Source of the DNA: Sciurus carolinensis
Taxonomy: Eukaryota > Chordata > Mammalia > Rodentia > Sciuridae
Assembly: GCF_902686445.1 (NCBI RefSeq)
Contig: NC_062219.1
Location: 111,353,160 to 111,417,159, forward strand
Direction: 5' to 3'
Length of the DNA stretch: 64,000 bases
Shown: positions 10,168 through 21,006 of the stretch, piece by piece
Position numbering within the stretch: position 1 is the first letter of the stretch
Layout: each line of letters begins with the position of its first letter
Notes under the pieces: generated by a model
Told to the model about the DNA's origin: nothing
The model's input: only the letters and a program-made list of their open reading frames with translations
The model's database searches: none
Position numbers and translations under genes: made by a program

Positions 10168-10258
10168 TCCCCCACCCTATCACCCTTTCCCCCACCCTAT
10201 CACCCTTTCCCCCACCCTATCACCCTTTCCCCCACCCTATCACCCTTTCCCCCACCCT
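10168..10258. repeat. 20-bp minisatellite, about 4.5 near-perfect copies
   Basis: The unit CCCCCACCCTATCACCCTTT repeats four full times plus a partial copy, with essentially no internal divergence. On the minus strand every unit carries three G-runs (GGGTGGGGG, GGG, GGG), so the array can form stacked G-quadruplexes there and i-motifs here. Perfect copies imply recent amplification and probable length polymorphism. Confidence 0.95.
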
Positions 10259-10259
10259 G

Positions 10260-10800
10260 CCATGACTGGGCACCCATTTTCTGCTTCGGTGGAATTAATC
10301 CCTTGCCTAGCTCAGGAGCCATTCAGTGCTCCACCTTCTCCTAGACTTAGTGACTGTGAATGGCAAGACTCCTGTCAAATATTTGGAGATGGGTGGGAGG
10401 TTCTCTCTCCCTCTCTCTCTCTTTCTCTCTTTGTGTGTGTGTCTTTCCCTGCCCACAGTGTGGTATCTGCACAGCTATCCACATTTGGAAAATGAGGCTG
10501 AAATGAAGGCAATCCACATCCCCCAAAAAGGCAGTGCTGAGCACATTTCAGAGAAAGGCAGACAGAGTCCTGATCAAACCACCCCTGAAGATGGAACCAC
10601 TCCTGGACATTCAGTTGCACTTTCTAACATTCCCTTACTGTTCAAGTTCATTTTGAGCTGGGTTTTCTAGGAATTGCACTAGGAATGAGCACACCCAGTG
10701 AGAAGCTACAGTAAGCTAGCCTAGGGGTGGTTCTCTCCATAGCTGGTCTCTAGTCAAAGCAACCGGTTACAGATGGGGTGGAGAAACAGCTGATGGAAGA
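10260..10800. other. Unique sequence with a CT/GT-rich patch
   Basis: A pyrimidine-rich run with a short GT stretch occupies about 10399-10442. The rest is unclassified, with no coding evidence. Confidence 0.5.
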
Positions 10801-11012
10801 TCCAAGGTGCAGGGCTACAGAGGGAGTAGTGTGGGTGCAGGTGAAGGAGTGAGGGAGTTGAGGAGAGAGAGAGGTGAGGAAAGAGGGAGGTGAGGGTGAG
10901 GGAGGGGACTGAAGAGGGTGGTGTGAGGTGAGCAAGGAAGGAGGCGGTGGAGGGAGAGATGATGCTGGAGGCGAAGGTGTAAGGGAGGAAGTTGGCCAGG
11001 AAATGAGGGAGG
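10801..11012 (+). repeat. Purine-rich (GGTGA/GGA) low-complexity tract
   Basis: About 210 bp in which the plus strand is strongly purine-biased (GAGGGAG, GAGGTGAGG, AAGGAGG words) with repeated G-runs. Such tracts can form triplex or quadruplex structures. The proline/serine/leucine-rich minus-strand open frames here are a composition artefact. Confidence 0.75.
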
Positions 11013-11774
11013 GATGGCGGCCACTGGGCCACCAGCAGTGCCCCTCTGGATTTTGGTCAACCCATCTCTGGTCAGTAAGGGGAAGTCACTTCTCAGGGTC
11101 GGGCGGGGGTGGAGTCAGGGCAGGAGCCAGGAGCCCCTTGAAGGAAGTTGTCACCGTCACGTTTTAGTTCCTTGTTGCCTGATTTAAGGAGGCTAGAAGG
11201 GCTTTCCAGACCTTTGTTACAGAGAACTAAACATAGGGAAATTTGCCTGCTTCAAGGGGAGGGAAGCTTTGTAGAATGCAAACACTGCCCCTACCTTGGC
11301 CTTTACTCCAGAGAGCTCTGGAAAGAACTTGGTCAGGCTCCAGGGAAGGAAGGCGGGCTCCACTGTGCTCTGTGAACATGGGCCTACAGGAATCTGAGAG
11401 GACAGTCCATTGCACTGGTGACAGAATGGTTCCACAGTAGTCCTGTGAGTAGCAAGCTGTAAGAGTGTCTTTGAAATAAGGTCTCCATTCACAGGAAGCT
11501 GGCCCCATTTCACGAATGCAACTCTGTTGGTAAGCAAGGCACTCCCAAAGATAGGGTGCACCCCCGAGGACTGGCCGTGGCCCAGTGGCCTTCTCTTTGT
11601 GCATTTGATCCCTTGCCTCAGTGTCTCTGCATTACTCTTCCTAAGGTAGTTCAAAGTGGCGTGTTGGGCCTCCTTGTTCTAAAAAGACACACGTACCATT
11701 GTCCTTTGACCAGTCCATCCCTCTCCCAGAACTTTTGGTTATAGAATAGTGGTGAGCAAATTGAAAATCTCACC
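11013..11774. other. Unique sequence, no gene seen
   Basis: No recognised repeat. Overlapping minus-strand frames of 125 and 145 codons (11217-11654) look like chance: they overlap each other in different frames and have no domain. Confidence 0.5.
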
Positions 11775-11925
11775 CAAATATAGCTGTGTGACTTGAGGCC
11801 CAACCTCTCTGAGCTTGCTTCATGGTGTCCCTCTCTATAACCAGGCAGCTGTCATTTTAAGTAAGAAAAATGCACATCAAAGCACAATCCCTGACACACA
11901 AGGGGTGCTGAACAAATTATTTAAA
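11775..11925 (+). repeat. MIR fragment
   Basis: Follows MIR order: TAGCTGTGTGACTTGAGG, then CCAACCTCTCTGAGC, and a 3' part with GACACACAAGGGGTGCTGAA. Diverged. Confidence 0.55.
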
Positions 11926-13839
11926 GAAAAGAATACAACTATGCAATGTGCAAAAGGACGAACCCACCATAGTGCTGAGTTGCAGACATCAGAATCTATC
12001 CCAGCTGGTTGGGATGCAAAGAGCTTTATTAAAGAGCACTCAAGAGTCTGTAAAACTTCTTGGAAGGCCAAGGTGCTACACAACCAAGAACAATGCAGAC
12101 TACAGAAATGCAGAACCTACCACAGAACAACTTCAGGAGAAACTCCACAGTTGGGATGTTGGGAATCAGTCAGGATGGCTCCAAGAAAAAAAATAAATAA
12201 AAAGATAAATGTCTCTCCAGGGGATCCAATGTTCCCAAGCACAGGGCCAGCTGTATTCACTGCTCATGGCACTTAAGTGCCTCACATTGGGGATGTCACC
12301 TAATAAACCTGGGCCACTAGTGGAACTCTGGCTGCAAGGGAGTCACCCCTGGAATTCAGGAAGGCCAGAGAAGCCTGGCGGGGCCGGTGCTTACTGAGGC
12401 CGTATGTAGGGTCTGTCATGCTGGGGCCTCTCAGAAGCTCTTGGCTTCTAAATCCAGGTCCAGAAAGGACCAGCCATGCTGTGGTGCCCGCCTCGGGTCA
12501 TGGCCAGTAGCTACACACTGTCTCGGCAGTGCTCCTTGGCCTGGCACCAAAGGCCTCCCAGAGTCCAGCCCAACTACTCCTGTGGCCTCCTCCTCCTGCC
12601 AGCCTGTGGGACATGGGGGGAAGGTGGGCGCTGTGCATGCGGTCACACAAAGTCTGGGGTTCAAGTTGCACCTCTGCTGTTTATTTGCACAGTGCACGTG
12701 GTGCCTGGGACGTAGAATTTCCCTCTGACGATCATGACCCCTCCCACTGTCACAAGGCTCCCAAGAAGGGATATCCCACGTGGGATAAGTGCTTGGTAGA
12801 GTGCTTCTGTCGCCCACCACTCAGAGCTTTCCTGTCCATCAAGGCTCAGCTCCATAAAGACTTCGCCCACCTCCTCAGTTCTTTGGGGATTGTCCTCAGA
12901 GCTTGCTCGGCCTTCTTGGAAACATCCTTCAAAGTTGCTAGTTCTCGTCATTGAAGGGTTGATCTGAAATTTAGAAGCAACTGAAAGGCATTCGAAGCCA
13001 ATCCCAGTGAATTAGGTGAGTAATCAAACTGGGGAGTAGAATTCTTTGGTCAATAACGAGGTGGGATGGAGTGGTTTATTATTTTTTCCACGTGGCCCAC
13101 ACAAATGGACTCTGAAGGCAATTCCAAAAGAGATGCCACAAGGTACTTGAGCAATGGCAACTTCCCTGGAATAGGATGGAGCTTTCCAGTGGAATGTCTT
13201 TGGAGTCCTCGTCTGTTTGCTGAAAAAACACAGTCATTATTTTATAATCACGTCTTGCATAAACATCAGCTTTTCTCTCCTGGCTTTGAAACTGGTTTAT
13301 ATAAACAGTATTCCCTCACTTTATTTTGAGCAAATGACCATACTCAACAGGCAAGAACCTAAAAAGATGGAATATATGGATGTGAAATTTCAGTGTTGTA
13401 ATTAAATCAAACTTAGAGCAAGTTAATCGGAGGCCTGCTTCAACATTGACCTAGTCGTTGCCGTGTGGCTGGGTAATAAGGCATAGATGTGCTTCATCTA
13501 ATTTGGGCACAACCAATTCAAGCAGTTTGGACATGGGCTGGGACAGAGAGAGGGAGGGATGGAAGGGGGACCAGCTCGCCAGTCCTCTCCTCCCACCCCA
13601 GCTGGTCTCCTCTTGGCATCGGAGTCCCTCTGGCCTCCAGCTACCGCGTTTTCCTGACTCCGAGCCTGTGGGCCAGCGCTCTGAGAACAGAGGGTGCTGG
13701 CTGCTGCCAGTTCTGTCTTCTGGAAGAAGAAAAATGAGTGAGAACTTGGGCTGGTGCCGCTGAGGCCAGGAGGCAGGCCACTCCTGTGCAGGCTGACAAT
13801 CCAGAAGGGACTAGAGCTTCCTCCCTCTCTGGCAGGTGA
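11926..13839. other. Unique region including a conserved-looking AT-rich block
   Basis: No gene recognised. The part at about 12955-13480 is repeat-free, AT-rich and complex, with motifs such as TTTATATAAACAGT and ACGTGGCCCACAC. It resembles a conserved non-coding element, which only alignment can confirm. The remainder is GC-moderate unclassified sequence. Confidence 0.4.
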
Positions 13840-13955
13840 CTCCGCTGCCTGTTAACTCCCTGAGCCTCAGCAGACTCTAATTCACACTCCACAGGGTTCC
13901 ATGGGTATTAGGTGTCATTCTGGTGCAGAGTAGGTGCTCTAGAGAATAAATCTTG
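13840..13955 (+). repeat. Possible MIR fragment
   Basis: Weak match to the second half of MIR (CCTGAGCCTCAG, GCAGAGTAGGTGCTCTAGAG, AATAAAT). Could be coincidence. Confidence 0.35.
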
Positions 13956-15855
13956 ATCTCGCTTCCCTCTGGCTCCAGAGAAGCTAAAAGGCCACAGAAG
14001 CCCCAAAGCAGTGGCAAGGGCTCTGGGTTGGGGAGCAGAAACAGCATACTGCTTTGCAGAAACTGCACAGGGTGAGAGAGAAGTGTCTTATGCGCAGCTG
14101 TTCAAGTGTGTCACCCTTTCCTTCTCCATCTCTCCTTCCATCTGAGTAATTCCTAATGCCAAATAGAAGCAAGAGGTGTTTTCATAGGGCTTAGAGGGAA
14201 GAAGGGACTTTCTCAAGAAATATTAATAGGACATGGCCCCCTTGTGAAGCTCCCAGTGACTAAGGACATGTGGGGTCAGGGCACAGGCTTGGCAGCACAG
14301 TGGGCCTTGCATATGAGGCAGGTGGTCGAGGTGCTGAAGGGAGGTGCTGGCCGGGAGGGAGACCAGAGGGCAGGCATGGAGTGAAACGGGGTCATGTTTT
14401 CTGTGGATGGAGAGCCTGTTCTCTAACCATCTGATGACTGAGCTATTGTTATCATCACTGAGGGGTGTCCTGGATTTGAGGTCTGAGTGAGGGGTGTGGA
14501 GAGAAGTCGGGGCTCCACTAGACATCCCAGCGAGCTGCCTGGTGGGCTGACCCCCAGGCATGCACTGTCCAGAGCCCAGGAGAGCTGTCCTGCACTGCCT
14601 GGGACTTGGCTGGATTCTGTTCCAGGTGGGCGGGCCAATCCTGGAGGGTTCCCAGCAGGGCCGTGGGGAAGTCTCCAAGTAAGCGGCTTGTTAATGGGAA
14701 GATCCTTTCTCTGGAGATAGATAGAAAGAGAAAGAGAACAACAGCAACGAAGATTCCAAACAGCCAGAGAAAATGAGATTGTCAGAACCCAGCCCCGCCT
14801 CCTCCCCCATGGAGGCCTTTACAGGCCTAAAGACGACCGTGACTCATTCATTAATTTGAAGAAAGAATGGGACGGACGAAAACAACAGAATAGTCCAGAC
14901 ACAAGCATTCTTTTAATGCCTTCCGTTCCCCAAACACACATTTTAAACCAGATTCCTTTGGCTTCCCAGAATGTCTTAATTTTATGCTTTCATGAGTGAT
15001 TAGAGAGAAGAATTCTGAACCCATAGTGGGGGCAGCAGGCAACCAAGTGACTGAGGAACTGAGGCCCTGAGCTGTGCCTGGGAGAATGACAGCCCGGTCC
15101 CCTTGTCCTGGTGAGGGGCCTGGCAACTGGAGCAGGAAGCTCATCCCCCTCTGCCTTCCTCCCTGCTTTTCTCCTTCCTCCTCCCTTCTAGGAGCCTCAC
15201 ACCTTCTCTTGCCACTTCTCCTTGGGTTTCCTTTAGGTGGCCTTAGGTCACAGAGACACAGCCCCTTTCCTTGTCTTATAAAACTGTTCATGAGACTCCC
15301 GCCAAGCAGACCAGCCTTGGCTCCTTTGCAATGCACATCGGACTTACCTGCCTCCCCGGATGGCTTAACCAATTATTTTAAAAAGCAACAGCCGGCTTGG
15401 AACACTCTGTGAAGGGGCTTTTCTTTTTGCTTTTGCTTTTTCCTTATTTTGAACAGCATCTTCTCCTCTCGTCCCCAGCCCGTTCTGCACCTCTCTGGCC
15501 CCAGATGCTTGCTTTGGCTTGGGGGAAGAGGTTTTTCGATATCTGACACCTCTTGAAAGTGTAGTTTGGCAAACAGAGAGTTGAAATCCACTCCAGCCAG
15601 CCAGGCCTGCACTGGAGACTGCATAAAAACACCTGGGTACCTCCTAGTGTCGATGAAAGCCAGGCCTCCTGTCTAAAAACACAGCAGCAGGGGCCCTCCA
15701 CCCTCCTGCCCTGCTCCCTGCTCCTCTGCTGTCCTTTGAACACTGAAATCAATTAACAACCTTCTACTGGAAACAGGTGGTAGAAACAAGCAGGAGGAAA
15801 CCTGGCTGAACTGGGAGCATCTTTTGAGAGTTCACATGGGTTTTTGTGTGTGTGT
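13956..15855. other. Unique region, no gene seen
   Basis: Largely repeat-free. The stretch 14800-15020 contains TGACTCATTCATTAATTTGA and other AT-rich complex sequence suggestive of a regulatory element. A 173-codon minus-strand frame (14851-15372) has no recognisable domain. Confidence 0.45.
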
Positions 15856-15871
15856 GGGGGGGGGGGGGGGG
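15856..15871. repeat. Poly(G) tract, 16 bp
   Basis: Sixteen G's preceded by a short (GT)n run. Slippage-prone and quadruplex-capable. Confidence 0.95.
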
Positions 15872-15879
15872 CGTTTATC

Positions 15880-16181
15880 TATTTTTTTAAAAAAATTTAA
15901 AATCTGTTCTAATTAATTATACATGACAGCAGAATGCATTTTGACACATCCTATATAAATGAAGTAAAACTTCTATTCTTCTGGTTGTACATGATGTCGA
16001 GTTATACAGGTCACATAATCATATATGCACTTAGGGTCATACTGTCCCATTCATTGTGCTATCATTCCTATCCCCATATCCTGCCCCTCCCTTCACTCCC
16101 CTCTGTCTAATGCAAAGTACCTCTATCCTTCCCTAGCCCCCTCCCCCTTATTGTGAATTAGCTTCCGCCCATCAGAGAAAA
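15880..16181 (-). mobile_element. L1 3'UTR fragment, sciurid type
   Basis: Reverse complement of an L1 3' end. A T-rich tail side is followed by CTAATTAATTATACATGACAG, AGAATGCATTTTGACACATC, GGTTGTACATGATG, and then the pyrimidine-rich CCCCTCCCTTCACTCCCCTC region. The 5' truncation lies near CCATCAGAGAAAA at 16181. It has no ORF2 sequence. Confidence 0.85.
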
Positions 16182-16750
16182 GCTGCCATGGGGGATTTTT
16201 GAGGTGGGCATCTGGGCTTGTCTCCCGCCCCTCTTCCTCTTCCTCCTCCCCCGAGGCCCTGCTGTACCCCTCCTCTAGGCCTTGCAGGTGTCCGGACTCA
16301 TTTAGGGCATCCCTGGAAACGACAGGGGAGGCTTCGCCAAGAAGCCCTCTCCCTTCACAACCACCCAGAAGACTGTGGAGGTTGGTACCTCCTCTTCCTG
16401 GGAATCCAAACTACTTTCCAGGCTTTCAAGTGGGTGGGTTTCAATGGCCCCCACATAAACTAGCAAATACCCTGTTTAAAGAAAACGGCTCTTAAGGTGC
16501 AACAGAACACATCTGAATGGGTAAAGCCCTCGCCGGGCAAGCAACAGTGGACGGAGAGACGAATGTGCACACTGCTAAATCGACAGGTCCTGGCGCTGTG
16601 TGGCAGGGGCCGCTGCGCACACAGACTCACATAGAACGCCCAGACCCACGCCCAGCGCAGTCCCCATCCCGCTGTGCGTGCGTGTGCATTCAAGCCCGCC
16701 CGAATGCACGCATGCGTACTGTCACAGTCATAATGAAGGATTTTGCGTCA
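16182..16750. other. Unique GC-rich sequence, no gene seen
   Basis: Moderately CpG-rich (for example 16605-16710) but without a recognisable promoter layout or exon. Confidence 0.5.
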
Positions 16751-16761
16751 TGCGATATATG

Positions 16762-16797
<36 letters not shown>

Positions 16798-17000
16798 CCA
16801 GGGATTGAACCCAGGGGCACTTAACCACTGAGCCACATCCCAGCCCTTTTTTTCATATTTTAGTAGAGACAGAGTTCTACTGAATTGTTTAGGGCCTTGC
16901 TAAGGTGCTGAGGCTGGCTTTGAACTCAAGATTCTCCTGCCTCAGCCTCTGGAGTTGCTGGGATCACAGGCATGGGCCACTGCGCCTGGCTGTGATATAT
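16751..17000 (-). mobile_element. Full-length MEN-type dimeric SINE with target duplication
   Basis: A 31-bp poly(T) (16763-16793) is the reverse complement of the A tail. It is followed by the ID monomer (GGGATTGAACCCAGGGGCAC, GAGCCACATCC) and the B1-like monomer (GAGGCTGGCTTTGAACTC, CTGCCTCAGCCTC, GCCACTGCGCCTGGC). Flanking 10-mers TGCGATATAT (16751) and TGTGATATAT (16991) match at nine positions and are the likely target duplication. Confidence 0.92.
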
Positions 17001-17087
17001 TTTTATTATGCATGTAACTCTCATATTTTAAAAATGTCCACAAGGTGTAAATTGTTAGGGAAAAAGGAAAAATGAACCCCAACACCT

Positions 17088-17130
17088 TCTTCCTTCCTCC
17101 CTCCCTCCCTCCCTTCCTTCCTTTCTTCCC
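17088..17130. repeat. (CCTT/CCCT)n simple repeat
   Basis: Pyrimidine tetranucleotide array directly beside the 3' side of the next SINE, a usual place for arrays seeded by an A-rich tail. Confidence 0.9.
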
Positions 17131-17139
17131 TGCCCGCTG

Positions 17140-17250
17140 GCTTTGGGGATTGGACCCAGGAGTGCTCTACCTGTCAGCTACACCCCTAGGTCCCCCATTC
17201 TTATTTTGGGACAATCTCACTAAATTGCCCAGCGATGTTGCTGAGAACAG
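17140..17250 (-). mobile_element. MEN-type SINE fragment
   Basis: GGGGATTGGACCCAGGAGTG, AGCTACACCCCTAGGTCCCC and a decayed B1-side start are recognisable in reverse complement. The rest of the B1 half is lost or unalignable by eye. Confidence 0.7.
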
Positions 17251-18190
17251 CCTTCTGGTCCCAGCCACGTTCTTCGGCGCAGACCTGTGCTGCTCCTGAA
17301 AAGGGCCTGTGTGGGGACAGGGGCCCCCGGGTTCTTTCCCTATCTGCTTTCCCTGTAATCCAGGCTCCTTCTCTTGGGACCTGTTTCCTGCTCTGCTGCA
17401 CAGTGAAAGCGTGAGGCCTGATGAGCTAGGGCGCTCTCGGAGCACTGATTGATGGTTTAGAAACCTCAAATGCATAAAAGCTTTGGTTACTTGGCAATTT
17501 ATCTGCTTGCTCCCACTCACTCCCAGCCCAGCCCGTGGCCCTTGCTAATGGCTTGCGGTGGTTTCATTTGAACCCGCCTGTGAGCGTTTCTCTAGGATGT
17601 CTGTCCTTGTTCTGTTAAGGAAGGGGAGGGGAGCGGCAGTGCAGCCCCCAGGAACTGCAGTCTACGTGAGGACCACACTGGGCCCCGGGTCACGTGGTGA
17701 GCACAGACCTCAGATGGGGTCTTGGGAGCACTGTTGTGCCAAACTGTTCATCTGATGGTTTCAGGGCAAGACCCCCCCAGGCTGTACCTGGGGTTTCTTA
17801 TTATCCACCACGCATAGGGCTGGGCCTGGGGACCTGGGAGCTGAATCCCTCTCTGGCTAAGTACTTAACTTTTCTTTGGCTCCTCATGCATGTTCCAAAT
17901 ACAAGGGTTTACATATAGACATATCTATTTGCAGATAATTTGTCTGAGCCCTTATTATCCTGTAATTGGGTTAAATACTGCTGTGTAGGCAGCAGCATAC
18001 CAAAGCCATTGCCGAATCTTTGCAAGACCTCAGTACCCACCCCCTTTCCTCCTGCAGGCCTATTGGAAGAAAAAGGTAGAAACATGAATTAGGGAAAGGA
18101 GAATATATTCCTTTCTTGGAATGAACTATTTAAAGAACGAGACAGATGTGCAAATAGACATTTTTTCCTTTTGCTCTTTATATTTAAAAA
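17251..18190. other. Unique sequence, no gene seen
   Basis: No confident repeat, apart from a weak MIR-like stretch at about 17825-17888. The minus-strand 117-codon frame lacks domains. Confidence 0.5.
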
Positions 18191-18191
18191 T

Positions 18192-18213
18192 CTGTGTGTG
18201 CTTGTGTGTGTGT

Positions 18214-18263
<50 letters not shown>
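18192..18263. repeat. (TG)n followed by (GA)n microsatellite
   Basis: Interrupted TG repeats (18192-18213) pass into 24 uninterrupted AG units (about 18216-18263). A compound array of this length is likely polymorphic. Confidence 0.95.
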
Positions 18264-18265
<2 letters not shown>

Positions 18266-18629
18266 CTGATATATACCATTCTCCTCTTCCTGTGGAAACC
18301 ACTTCAGCAAATGCCACTAGTTGGTGGATCTGCTGTCACTGGATTTGGTTCAGCAAACCCCTGGTCTGAGCTCTTCACAAAGGCCACACATGCTGTCCTT
18401 TCACAAAGACTTATCATCTTCCCATGAGTCCCCAGGTGGGACGCCTGCCTTGCCCTAGCATCCCCTAGGATTGATGGGGCCTTTTTGGGAGGCCCTGTGC
18501 CCAGCGGCTGGAACGAAAGCCTATAGTCCTGGCTTAACAGTGGGCCTCGGCCTCGTGTCACCCGGTTCTCCCCAGGGAATGCGCTCTTTTTAATATTGGA
18601 ATGGTTTCATAAAATTCTTCCTAAAAAGT
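18264..18629. other. Unique sequence, no gene seen
   Basis: Nothing recognisable beyond ordinary non-coding sequence. Confidence 0.5.
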
Positions 18630-18710
18630 GGGATTGGGGCATAGCTCAGTGGCAGAGTGACAGGCCCTGGGTTTGATCCCTAGTACGGGAAAAAAAAAAA
18701 AAAAAAAAAA
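18630..18710 (+). mobile_element. ID SINE with internal deletion
   Basis: GGATTGGGGCATAGCTCAGT (A-box side) is joined to GGCCCTGGGTTTGATCCC (B-box side). The usual CTTGCCTAGCATGCACA segment between them is missing. A 21-bp poly(A) tail follows. Confidence 0.85.
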
Positions 18711-19184
18711 TCACATACTTTAATTGAATCTGTAAAACGGAGCAAAATGCAGGACAGCCCTGCCAGGCTGGAACAGGCAGAGCTGTGTTCAGAGCCAGAG
18801 GGCATCATTTGCTATTGGAGGTCTACAGAGAGATGGCCTTGCCTTCTGGGGATGTGGGAGGAGGAAATGAGATAAGCCCAGCGTCCCTTCCCCTCCCCTT
18901 GGCACTGTCTTCCTGCACCTTCCGCCTTGCTGACTTGGGTCACCAACAGCCTCTGAGTCATCCTTGCTTTGCTAACCCACCACCACCTCCCACCCCTCTC
19001 CTCTGCTCTCCTTTACTGACCTGGTGCTTTTGTTCAGAAGAACCTCTCCAAAATGTAAATCACCTGTCTCTCCCCTCCTGACAACCTTCAGAATTCCCAT
19101 AGCTCTGAACCGTGCGCGAGCTCGGCTGGTTGCTCAGAGCCTCCTCTCCAGCCCCGCCTGCCTCCCCACCTCCCCTGCACCTGT
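18711..19184. other. Unique sequence, no gene seen
   Basis: C-rich and repeat-poor, without coding evidence. Confidence 0.5.
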
Positions 19185-19400
19185 GTTCTGCATGCCAGAC
19201 CATCCCCTGGCACGTCAAAGCAGACAGTCTTTTGTTCCCCTTCTTCTTGGCTAATTTCTGCTTCTCTGAGGCTTAACCCAGCTGTCACCTCCTTTGAGAA
19301 GCTTTCCTGGACTGCATTAGAGCCACCTGCTATGTGCACCCTTATCCTTGGGACTCATTTCCCCCAAACCCTTTCTGTTGCCCACATAAATCTCTCAAAG
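19185..19400 (+). repeat. L2 LINE fragment
   Basis: Matches the L2 3' region: TTCTTGGCTAATTTCTGCTTC, CAGCTGTCACCTCCTTTGAG and GAAGCTTTCCTGGACTGC are in the expected order. Old and non-coding. Confidence 0.6.
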
Positions 19401-20468
19401 GATGGGCCTGCCTCCACCCCCAGGACTCCCAGCATCCGGAGCAGCGGCAACGAGCACCAGCTGTCCATCCTGGCAGCTCCATCTTCGCTCCTTCGTGCTC
19501 TTGAGCGTCTCCTGTCTTCGACTCTGGTGATAGGGATGGTAACAGCACCCTAGGAGCTGCAGCTTGAGCGAGGCTGTTCCTCTCCACCCTAAGGAGGCCC
19601 AAACCACTGGCACTTTAAATTAGTCCTCCCGTTCGCTCGGCTGTCAATTCTCACCTCTTGCTGCTGACCATGTGTCTCACTTTAAACAATTATTGGGGAA
19701 GGGCCTCACCTATCTTAAAATTAAATTGCAGGGCTCTCAGCTGTTTTCCTCATCAGGGAGGAATCTCGTTTCCTACCTTTGTCTCTATGGCTTTATCCAG
19801 GACTGTTGGGTGACAGGCATCTGGCTTTTGGACAAGCAGTGGGGGCTGCTGTGCGAGGCGTGTGAGCCACTTCATGGAGATTCAGGAGGTGGACGGACAG
19901 CATGTCAACTGCGGCAGTGAGAACTTCCGGATTGTTTCAAGGGCTAATTTGATTAAGAATAACTTGAATTCCTGGAACCTTCTCTGAAAGCTTGCATCTG
20001 TGTAAATGTCAAGTTTCTTAGTGTCAAATTAAAACCACAAAAGGATAGATGTTTTGCTTAAGCTGGAGGAGGACTGGCCCACTTGGAAGAAGGATGCACG
20101 GGGAGGCCAGATGGGGCAGCCAGCTTGGAGTCCAGGCCCGGGTGCCTCTCCCCTCGCCCTGTTGGGCACGTGGCAGCGTTGCCTGGAGCGGTGCCCCGTC
20201 TCTGGGGAAGGTCCACACCAGCCAGCTAAAGGCAGAGGGGTACCCACTGAGGAAAATGCCTGTGTCAGGGCAGAAGGGCCACCTTGAGAAAGATAAGGAA
20301 AGCCAACTGCCGCGCCACAGCAAGCAGATTTGGCTCGAAGGAGATGGGAGATTGCACCATTGACCTGCAAAGAGCAGAAGGTCAGACGGACAACAGCAGG
20401 ACCCGCACAGACCCCGATTTCCTCAACTGATAATTCGCAAGAAAGAGAGAGAGGGCTGAAACCTGCAG
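19401..20468. other. Unique region with conserved-looking block
   Basis: 19600-20040 is repeat-free and AT-rich (CACTTTAAATTAGTCC, TTTAAACAATTATTGGGG, CTAATTTGATTAAGAATAAC) and looks like a conserved non-coding element. The right part underlies the window's longest open frame (minus strand, 20029-20763), which has no recognisable domain. Confidence 0.4.
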
Positions 20469-20672
20469 GCCAGGGTTTCTTGATCACCTCCTGGGGCTGT
20501 CCTTTGGAGGGTGGGGAGGCGGTGCTGAGTGGGGCAGGATGTTTAGCAGCTCCCTGGCCTCTACCTACCAGATGCCTCCAGCACCCCACCCAGCATGACA
20601 ACCGGAAGTGTCTCCAGCCATTGCCACCTGCCTTCTTGGAAGCAAAATAGCCCCAAGTTAAGAACTCCTGCG
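20469..20672 (-). mobile_element. MER5A-like hAT element
   Basis: The order GGCTGTCC, GGCAGGATGTTTAGCAGCTC, CCTGGCCTCTACC, AGATGCC, GACAACCGGAAGTGTCTCCA, and the end AAGTTAAGAACTCCTG matches MER5A read in reverse. Non-autonomous, with no transposase. Confidence 0.8.
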
Positions 20673-20699
20673 ATACCTTCAAAGAAACTGAAGAAACAT

Positions 20700-20989
20700 A
20701 TGGACCCAAAACAATGCATAGGCCTTTTCTGAAAACAAAGTATTTAAAAATAAAAAGGAACATTTAGCAGATGATTACATAGTTGTATATTTGATGCTGT
20801 TAAAGAATTGCAAATTTTCAGATGCATAATGACATGATGGGTATCTTTTTGAAATTTCTTATATTTTAGAGACATATATGGAAATACATGAATGAAATGA
20901 TCATGGGAGATGGTGTCGGACAGGGTTCATTATTCCTAGCCTCTATTTTTATACATATTTGAAAAAATTCACATAAAATATGTAAAAAA
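20700..20989 (+). repeat. Probable old L1 3'-end-like repeat
   Basis: AT-rich sequence ending GGGTTCATTATTCCTAGCCT and a TTTGAAAAAATTCACATAA-like stretch. It recalls an old L1M-class 3' end, but the match is too diverged to be sure. Confidence 0.35.
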
Positions 20990-21006
20990 AGAGAGAGAGA
21001 GAGAGA
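20990..21006. repeat. Short (GA)n
   Basis: About eight GA units at the 3' end of the AT-rich repeat-like segment. Confidence 0.85.

Noticed and set aside
10168..10258. CRISPR-like array
   Set aside because: The 20-bp units are contiguous with no spacers, and the sequence is mammalian. It is a minisatellite.
16605..16710. CpG-island promoter
   Set aside because: The CpG-rich part is only about 100 bp and has no supporting promoter motifs.
20029..20763. Longest open frame, 244 codons, minus strand
   Set aside because: No recognisable domain. Its 5' half runs through a MER5A-like element, and composition explains the lack of stops.
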